Shown here: one piece after another, positions 58,096 to 64,000 of the stretch
How positions within the stretch are numbered: the stretch's first letter is position 1
Layout: each line of letters begins with the position of its first letter
Source: HXMU1420-2 sp040830545
GTDB taxonomy: Bacteria > Pseudomonadota > Alphaproteobacteria > Rhodobacterales > Rhodobacteraceae
Assembly (NCBI GenBank): GCA_040830545.1
Contig: JBFOMB010000086.1
Span: forward strand, 20,246-84,245
Length of the DNA stretch: 64,000 bases
Direction of reading: 5' to 3'
Notes under the pieces: model-generated
The model's input: only the letters and a program-made list of their open reading frames with translations
What the model was told of the DNA's origin: nothing
Database searches by the model: none
Position numbers and translations under genes: made by a program

Positions 58096-59814
58096 ATGAC
58101 GGTTGGGCATATATGGACTGGTGCGGCCATTGTCGCGCTGGTGGTTGGTATAACGTTTGGCACTGGACCTGCGCAGGCCCAGTCAACGGCGGCTGACATC
58201 GTGCCCGACAACATCCAACCTCAAAACCAGCGGCCTGTGCCTTCGGTCACGGTCGCACGCGATCCCGGTGTTGAGCCTCCGCCCGGGTCCGAGAACCTGT
58301 TCGTTCGGGTTGGCACCGTTCGGATCGAAGGCGCGCTGCCCCAGATGGCGGACGCAAACGAGGCGTTCAAGGCTCGGCTGGAAGGGCGGCGCGTGGCGGT
58401 GTCCGAACTGTTCCGCGCAACCGGCGATCTGGAATTGGCCTATGCGGATGCGGGTCTGGTGTTGTCGCGAGTCATCCTGCCACAGCAGCAGGTGGTCGAT
58501 GGCGGCACATTGCGGGTCGTGGTGATCGACGGGTTCATCCAGGACATCGACGCCTCTGCCGTGCCTGCACCCGTTCACAAGCGCATCGTTGATCTGACCA
58601 ACCCGCTGATCGGCAAACGTGGTCTGACCCGGGGTGAACTGGAGCGTGCTCTTCTGCTGGCTGGTGACACTTATGGCATCGCGCTGGGCTCCACCCTGAC
58701 CACCGGTTCGGTGCAGGGCGGTGTGATCATGGTTCTGGATGCGCGTTTCAAACCCTGGTCCGCGACCGTCGGATTCGACAACGCGGTCGAGGATGATCTG
58801 GGGCCATTGAGCTTCAATGCAGGGGTTGAGATCAACAGCGCACTCGGGTTGGGAGAGACCTTTTACGGCCGCATCGGCGGCACACCCAAAAGCCTGTTTG
58901 GTACCGATCCGCAAAACCGTGTGCTGGCATTGGGTGGGGTCATCCCCATTGGCCTCAGCGGCCTGACCTTCAACCTTGAAGGCACCAGCAGCCGGACACG
59001 CCCCGAAAACGTGCTGGTCCCAACCAACAGCGCTTATGACCGTCTGTCCGCCCGGCTCTACTACCCATGGGTGCGCTCGCGGTCCTTCAACCTGTCTTCG
59101 CAATTCATTCTGGACCGTACCAGCGACGAACAAAACCTGCTGGTTCTGGGCAACGAAGTGCCGATTTATCAGGACGAATTGAGCGTATTGCGCGCCACGC
59201 TTGTCGCCAACCGTACTTTTGACAACGGCTCCATCGCAAATGCCGAGGCCGTGTTTTCCCGCGGCATCGACGCATTTGGTGCACGTCGCGCCGGAGGGGG
59301 CGGAACGCCCCTGTCCCGTGCCGGGGCGGACTCCGTGTTTTCCAAATTCGTACTGGGTGCGGGTTACGCAAAGCCCTTTGAGAACGGGGTCAACCTAAGC
59401 GTTAATGCGCGATTGCAGACGGGTTTCGGCAATCCTTTGCTGGTGTCTGAGCAATTTAATGCCACCGGGGCGCAAGAACTTTCCAGCTTCAGCTCGGGCG
59501 CGATAAAAGGGGACAGCGGCTGGGTTGCTCGCGGTGAGGTGTCCAAGCAATACCCTGTCTCGGTGCAGGGGCTAGATATTGTGTTGAACCCCTATATGTT
59601 TGCCGCTTATGGTGTGGTGACACTAGAGAATCCCTCCATCGTCGAGCAGTCGACAGTAAAGGCGTCATCCTTTGGAATCGGAACTGAAATGTTCACCTCC
59701 GAAGACTCCCCGTTCCGTGCCGGTACGATCCGGTTGGAGTACGGATACGGGCGTCGTGACGACCGATTGCCGAACGGGTCCCGGTTCAACATCATGGCGA
59801 TGCGCCGCTTCTGA
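58096..59814 (+). CDS. Two-partner secretion transporter TpsB (ShlB/FhaC/HecB family)
   Basis: A 572-residue outer-membrane protein with signal peptide (ending GPAQAQS), a POTRA-like region (VRVGTVRIEGALP, then DGFIQDIDA) and a beta-barrel with the usual closing strand ending in Phe (MAMRRF). It exports the TpsA protein encoded 12 bp downstream. The ATG at 58096 has GAGGG eight bases upstream; earlier TTG (58036) and GTG (58048) starts would lengthen the signal peptide. Confidence 0.9.
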   Translation: MTVGHIWTGAAIVALVVGITFGTGPAQAQSTAADIVPDNIQPQNQRPVPSVTVARDPGVEPPPGSENLFVRVGTVRIEGALPQMADANEAFKARLEGRRVAVSELFRATGDLELAYADAGLVLSRVILPQQQVVDGGTLRVVVIDGFIQDIDASAVPAPVHKRIVDLTNPLIGKRGLTRGELERALLLAGDTYGIALGSTLTTGSVQGGVIMVLDARFKPWSATVGFDNAVEDDLGPLSFNAGVEINSALGLGETFYGRIGGTPKSLFGTDPQNRVLALGGVIPIGLSGLTFNLEGTSSRTRPENVLVPTNSAYDRLSARLYYPWVRSRSFNLSSQFILDRTSDEQNLLVLGNEVPIYQDELSVLRATLVANRTFDNGSIANAEAVFSRGIDAFGARRAGGGGTPLSRAGADSVFSKFVLGAGYAKPFENGVNLSVNARLQTGFGNPLLVSEQFNATGAQELSSFSSGAIKGDSGWVARGEVSKQYPVSVQGLDIVLNPYMFAAYGVVTLENPSIVEQSTVKASSFGIGTEMFTSEDSPFRAGTIRLEYGYGRRDDRLPNGSRFNIMAMRRF

Positions 59815-59826
59815 GCAGGTTGCGCC

Positions 59827-62800
59827 GTGACCCGGCGCGACCTCATCACAACCTCTGCCGCATTGGCGCTGTGCGCCGGTATGGGCTGGGCCAATGACCT
59901 GCCCACTGGCGCGAACGTGGCGGCAGGGACGGTGGGCATTCAAACACCCTCTGCCCAGCAGTTGATCATCAATCAGTCCTCGACCGGCGCAGTCGTGAAC
60001 TGGGACAGCTTTTCGGTCGGGCAGGGCGCGCGCGTCGACATTCGACAGCCATCCGCGCAAAGCGCGATCCTGAACCGGGTGACGGGCAATACAACCAGCG
60101 CGATACATGGTCAGATCAACGCGAACGGCCAGGTTCACGTGGTCAACCCGAACGGCGTGTTCATCGGACCCAATGGGCGGATCAATACAGGCGGGTTTGT
60201 TGCGTCCACGCTCGACATCTTCAACGACGACTTCCTGCGTGGCAATTACAGCTACCGAGGTACGAACCGGCCCGAGGCGGTAGAGAACCAAGGCCAGATT
60301 TCGATTGTGCCTGGGGGATACGCGGCGCTGATCGGCGGGCAGGTCCGCAATTCCGGCCTCATATCGGTTCCACTGGGGCGGGTCGGGCTGGCGGCAGGCG
60401 CTCAGGTCACGCTGGACTTCACGGGCGACCAGTTCCTGCAGGTTGGTTTGCCGGTCGACACGGATGACGAAACACTGGACGCATTGGTCGAAAACACCGG
60501 GACCATTGTGGCCAACGGCGGGCGGGTCGAGATGGTGGCCGCCAGCGCCCGCACAGCCGCGCGCAACGTGGTCAACATGTCCGGCGTCATCGAGGCGCGG
60601 ACAGTGTCCGGCCGATCAGGTAGCGTTTTCCTCGGCGGCAGGGGCGGCAGCGTTCGGGTCAGCGGCCAGATCCGCGCCACCGCTGCGCCTGTGGTCGATG
60701 CCTCGCCCCGCCCTGTGTCGCGCGCAGAATATGGTGGCCGCGTCACGGTTGTCGGGAACGAGGTCTACCTGACCGGCGCAACCATCGAAGCGGATGGCGA
60801 TGGCGCAGGTGACGGCGGATTGATCCGCATCGGTGGTGATTTCGAAGGCGCAGGCCCGCTGCCCCGCGCCATGCGCACGTTCATTGATGCCCAGACCAGC
60901 ATCACGGCGGATGGTGGTGAAACCGGGGACGGCGGGCGGATCGCAATTTGGTCGGACCTCCTGACCGAATATGACGGCTGGATTTCAGCGCGGGGTGGGG
61001 CGCTGGCCGGGGACGGTGGCTTTGCCGAGGTCTCGGGCGAATTGGAATTGCTCTACCGTGGCCTTGCCGACCTGCGTGCGCCCAACGGGTCATTTGGTAC
61101 GGTTCTGATGGACCCGACCGACTACACGGTTCCCGGCACGATTTCACCGGCAGCCCTGTCCGCTCAATTGGAACTGTCCGGCGTCACAACCGATACCACG
61201 CCCGCTGGTCCGGATGAGGGCAACGTGATCCTTGGACCGGACCCAAACGCGCCTATCACCCTGTCTTGGGCAGCTGAAACGGAACTGTTTGTGCGGGCCA
61301 CAAATGCGGTCACGATCAACGCCAACATCACTGCGGCAGACGGAACTGTCACAATTGACGCTGACGGTGCAACGGATGGCGTTGGGACAGTTACGATTAA
61401 TCCCAATGTAACGCTCGCACCCAGAGTGCTCAATCTGGTGGATGGAATCTGGGATCAAACTGGCACCCTGACGACGCTGAACGTGCCCGATTTCAGGATC
61501 AGCCAGGAGTTCTTCACGATGGTCCGCGCCATCGGTGGGGACGGCACGGCAGGAAATCCCAACCAGATCACGGATGCTTATGGACTACAGGCCATCGGTT
61601 CTTTCGTGGTGAACGATGAAAGCTACATCCTTGCCAACGATATCGATGCGACCGGAACCTCTGGCTGGAACAGAGACGATGGTGGCACTCTGGGCTGGAG
61701 ACCGATTACCAACTTTTTGGGTAACCTCAACGGTGACGGGTTTACAGTCAATGGCCTGACAGCACTGCCCGATACAGGCTCTGGTGGGATGTTCAACCTG
61801 ATAGGATCAGGGGCGACAGTTACCAATTTGCGACTGACCAACACGACGGTGAACGCCATCGGTGGCGGTCTGCTGTCCGTCCAAAACCGGGGCACGATTG
61901 ACAACGTTTCGGTTGCAGGAACGATAACCACAAGCGGGGCCGCTCCGACTGGCGGGCTTCTGGGCACAAATGGAGTTGACGGAGGGGGCGTTTCCAGCGG
62001 CATCGTAACGGACAGCTTCTCCACGGCTGCTGTTAACATCAACACACCTGCATCCAGTGTAGCGTATAATGCGAACCACGGCGGTTTGAGCGGCGAAAAC
62101 TTCGGGACGTTGGAACGCTCCAACGCGACCGGAACGTTCACGATGAACGACCAGACCACAGGCGGCAGCAGTTTCAGCATTGGCGGACTGACCGGAAACA
62201 ACACCGGACTGGTTCAAGATTCCTACGCACAGGGCAACGTGTCCGTTACGAGCGTCGGAGCGGTTGTGAACGCAGCAGGCTTGGTCGGGGAGAACGCAGG
62301 CACCATCAATCGGTCCTATTCCAGCGGCGCGCCCAGCATCACTGGCACGGGATCGTTCACAACTGGCGGCATGGTCGCCACCAACTCCGGAACTTCCAGC
62401 CAGTCCTATTGGGATGCAACGTCTTCGGGACAGGCGACAAGCGCAACGGGCACCTCGCTGACGACGGCGCAATTCCAGAACACCCAAGGATTCTTCAACC
62501 TGGCCGGCTGGGATTTCACCAACGTCTGGGCTCCGGGCGGGCCGGGTGTATATCCCCGTAATTACACCACCAGCCCTGTTATCTTTGCTCAACCCAATGC
62601 GCTGACAGTGCAATACGGACAAACCAGCAGTGCCACGGCAACGGGCACCGTCAGTGGCGGGGCCAGCATCTATGCTTTCGGTCCCAGAAACGACACGCTG
62701 GACACCTCCGGCATCCTGTCCAGCCTGACATTTGCCAGTACCAATGCCGGATCGACGACGTTTTCAGTTGATACCACCGACCTGACCAGCACGCAGAGCC

Positions 62801-64000
62801 AGGTCTATGACGTCCTCGCCTTGGACGGCAGCGCAACGATTACCACCGCGCCCTTGACCGTCACAGCAAACGATCTGGGACGCACCTACAGCGACACATT
62901 CACGTTTGCCGGAACCGAGTTCACCACCACAGGTCTTGTGAGCGGCGACAGCGTGACCAGCGTGACCCTGACCAGCCCGGGCGAGGCAGCGAATGCGAGT
63001 GTCGGATCATACGCAATTACGCCCAGCAATGCGATGGGCTCGGGCCTCTCCAATTACACGATCACCTATGTCAACGGCACGCTGACAGTATCACCTGCGC
63101 CGCTTACGATCACGGCCAACGATCTGAACCGCGTCTACGGTGACGGCTTTGGTTTTTCCGGAACCGAGTTTACGGCTTCTGGTCTGGTGTTCAGCGGCGA
63201 CAGCGTCGACAGCGTCACACTGTCCAGCCCAGGTGCCGTGCAGTTCGCGGATGTCGGAAGTTACGCGGTGACTCCCAGCAATGCGGTCGGAACCGGCCTG
63301 ACCAACTACACGATCACCTATGTCAACGGGAACCTGACCGTTGCGCCCGCAGCCTTGACGATCACGGCCAACGATCTGTCCCGTGTCTACGGCGATGCGT
63401 TTGCGTTTGCCGGGACCGAGTTCTCGACCACGGGCCTTGTCGGCACAGACACCGTAGACAGCGTGACATTGTCCAGCACAGGCGCGGCCCAATTCGCAAA
63501 TGTCGGGTCTTATACGACTACGCCTAGCAACCCGGTTGGAACGGGCCTCGCCAATTACACGGTCAGCTTCTCAAACGGAACGCTCAGTGTAACACCCGCA
63601 CCGCTGACGATCACTGCTGACGCCTTGTCGCGCATCTATGGCGATACCTTCGCCTTTGTGGGGACCGAGTTCACGACCTCTGGCCTGCTTGGCACAGACA
63701 GCGTGGACAGCGTGACGCTGTCCAGTTCTGGCGAGGCGCAGTTCGCAAATGTCGGGACCTACGCAACAACGGCGACAAGCCCGGTTGGCACAGGTCTGGC
63801 GAACTACACGATTTCAATCGTGGACGGGTCGCTGTCGGTCACACCCGCACCGCTGACGATCACCGCTGACGCCTTGTCGCGCATCTATGGCGATACCTTC
63901 GCCTTTGTGGGGACCGAGTTCACGACCTCTGGCCTGCTTGGCACAGACAGCGTGGACAGCGTGACGCTGTCCAGTTCTGGCGAGGCGCAGTTCGCAAATG
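59827..64000 (+). CDS. TpsA exoprotein, filamentous haemagglutinin-like (5' part, runs off window)
   Basis: At least 1391 codons, open to the window end. The GTG start gives a signal with twin arginines (TRRDLITTSAALAL, then AGMGWA). The TPS secretion domain follows with the NPNG motif at residues 107-110 (VVNPNGVFIGPNG). Then a beta-helix rich in Gly/Asp repeats (about 160-560), GLUG-like segments (about 640-870; GLTGNNTGLVQDSY, GLVGENAGTINRSY) and, from residue 1008, tandem MBG-type repeats of about 83 residues. It is exported by the adjacent TpsB and probably acts as an adhesin. No stop is seen in-frame. Confidence 0.92.
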   Translation, partial: MTRRDLITTSAALALCAGMGWANDLPTGANVAAGTVGIQTPSAQQLIINQSSTGAVVNWDSFSVGQGARVDIRQPSAQSAILNRVTGNTTSAIHGQINANGQVHVVNPNGVFIGPNGRINTGGFVASTLDIFNDDFLRGNYSYRGTNRPEAVENQGQISIVPGGYAALIGGQVRNSGLISVPLGRVGLAAGAQVTLDFTGDQFLQVGLPVDTDDETLDALVENTGTIVANGGRVEMVAASARTAARNVVNMSGVIEARTVSGRSGSVFLGGRGGSVRVSGQIRATAAPVVDASPRPVSRAEYGGRVTVVGNEVYLTGATIEADGDGAGDGGLIRIGGDFEGAGPLPRAMRTFIDAQTSITADGGETGDGGRIAIWSDLLTEYDGWISARGGALAGDGGFAEVSGELELLYRGLADLRAPNGSFGTVLMDPTDYTVPGTISPAALSAQLELSGVTTDTTPAGPDEGNVILGPDPNAPITLSWAAETELFVRATNAVTINANITAADGTVTIDADGATDGVGTVTINPNVTLAPRVLNLVDGIWDQTGTLTTLNVPDFRISQEFFTMVRAIGGDGTAGNPNQITDAYGLQAIGSFVVNDESYILANDIDATGTSGWNRDDGGTLGWRPITNFLGNLNGDGFTVNGLTALPDTGSGGMFNLIGSGATVTNLRLTNTTVNAIGGGLLSVQNRGTIDNVSVAGTITTSGAAPTGGLLGTNGVDGGGVSSGIVTDSFSTAAVNINTPASSVAYNANHGGLSGENFGTLERSNATGTFTMNDQTTGGSSFSIGGLTGNNTGLVQDSYAQGNVSVTSVGAVVNAAGLVGENAGTINRSYSSGAPSITGTGSFTTGGMVATNSGTSSQSYWDATSSGQATSATGTSLTTAQFQNTQGFFNLAGWDFTNVWAPGGPGVYPRNYTTSPVIFAQPNALTVQYGQTSSATATGTVSGGASIYAFGPRNDTLDTSGILSSLTFASTNAGSTTFSVDTTDLTSTQSQVYDVLALDGSATITTAPLTVTANDLGRTYSDTFTFAGTEFTTTGLVSGDSVTSVTLTSPGEAANASVGSYAITPSNAMGSGLSNYTITYVNGTLTVSPAPLTITANDLNRVYGDGFGFSGTEFTASGLVFSGDSVDSVTLSSPGAVQFADVGSYAVTPSNAVGTGLTNYTITYVNGNLTVAPAALTITANDLSRVYGDAFAFAGTEFSTTGLVGTDTVDSVTLSSTGAAQFANVGSYTTTPSNPVGTGLANYTVSFSNGTLSVTPAPLTITADALSRIYGDTFAFVGTEFTTSGLLGTDSVDSVTLSSSGEAQFANVGTYATTATSPVGTGLANYTISIVDGSLSVTPAPLTITADALSRIYGDTFAFVGTEFTTSGLLGTDSVDSVTLSSSGEAQFAN
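62848..64000 (+). repeat. Tandem MBG-type repeats in tpsA
   Basis: Five units beginning at 62848, 63097, 63349, 63598 and 63847 (period 249 nt, once 252), each starting APLTITA or similar and containing GTEF and VGxYxxT. Units 4 and 5 differ at one base in 160 (T/C), so they are a recent duplication; the last is cut by the window end. A more distant unit precedes them from about 62587. Confidence 0.9.

Noticed and set aside
61600..62630. Long open frames on the minus strand opposite tpsA
   Set aside because: They lie inside the intact tpsA frame, have no family resemblance and no ribosome site; low stop frequency comes from the repetitive GC-rich code.
62848..64000. Regular repeats considered as a CRISPR array
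   Set aside because: The period is 249 nt, the whole unit is coding and there are no spacers.

Overview
The window comes from a high-GC alphaproteobacterium, most likely a marine Roseobacter-group member of the Rhodobacterales. The evidence is gene order (phoH-ybeY-corC-lnt-metK-trmB, aroA-cmk, rpsA-ihfB-lapA-trpF-trpB), a SAM/SAH-type riboswitch in front of metK, a lanthanide-type PQQ dehydrogenase and a phosphonate oxygenase pair. It is almost wholly protein-coding. I see no rRNA, tRNA, CRISPR array, insertion sequence or prophage. Coordinates and starts are read from the sequence; functions are inferred from recognised motifs and family knowledge, and no database search was run.

Layout. 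0.3-5.7 kb (minus strand): an operon-like set of MFS transporter, zinc alcohol dehydrogenase, 2-oxoglutarate dioxygenase (TmpA type), HD-domain oxygenase (TmpB/PhnZ type) and enolase-superfamily dehydratase, which points to use of (2-trimethylaminoethyl)phosphonate or a close relative. 5.8-7.5 kb: small secreted proteins, including an OmpA-type protein and a lipoprotein that share a Cys-containing motif. 7.6-15.2 kb: housekeeping genes for RNA processing, envelope and SAM synthesis. 15.3-24.2 kb: aroA-cmk, then an accessory block (YbjN-like protein, nitroreductase, LysR, unusual SDR, lone PhnM), then rpsA with a leader that may yield a small RNA. 24.5-28.3 kb: ihfB-lapA-trpF-cytochrome c-trpB-methyltransferase. 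28.4-33.7 kb: crotonase, DUF2237, serine hydrolase, DUF2332, pth, DUF1992 and rplY. 33.8-38.5 kb: sulfotransferase, FMN lactate dehydrogenase family, MaoC, sulfatase and GST.

38.6-41.5 kb: a PQQ dehydrogenase carrying the lanthanide Asp, followed by a cytochrome c fused to a XoxJ-like periplasmic binding protein. 41.8-45.1 kb: vWA protein, trpA, PhnB-like protein and ychF. 45.2-48.8 kb: a four-gene gtrB-gtrA-methyltransferase-gtrC-like cassette for decorating a surface glycan. 48.9-53.6 kb: a divergent sugar or cyclitol catabolic locus (ketose 3-epimerase, SDR, permease / TIM-barrel isomerase, Gfo/Idh oxidoreductase). 53.8-57.9 kb: CIA30-like protein, ptsP, a thioredoxin-fold protein and a 2H phosphoesterase. 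58.1 kb to the end: a two-partner secretion pair, TpsB plus a giant TpsA exoprotein whose tandem MBG-type repeats run off the window.

Best candidates for new biology are the Tmp operon with its extra dehydratase and dehydrogenase, the cytochrome c-XoxJ fusion, the gtr cassette with an embedded methyltransferase, the candidate small RNA upstream of rpsA, and the repeat-expanding TpsA with a twin-arginine-like signal peptide.
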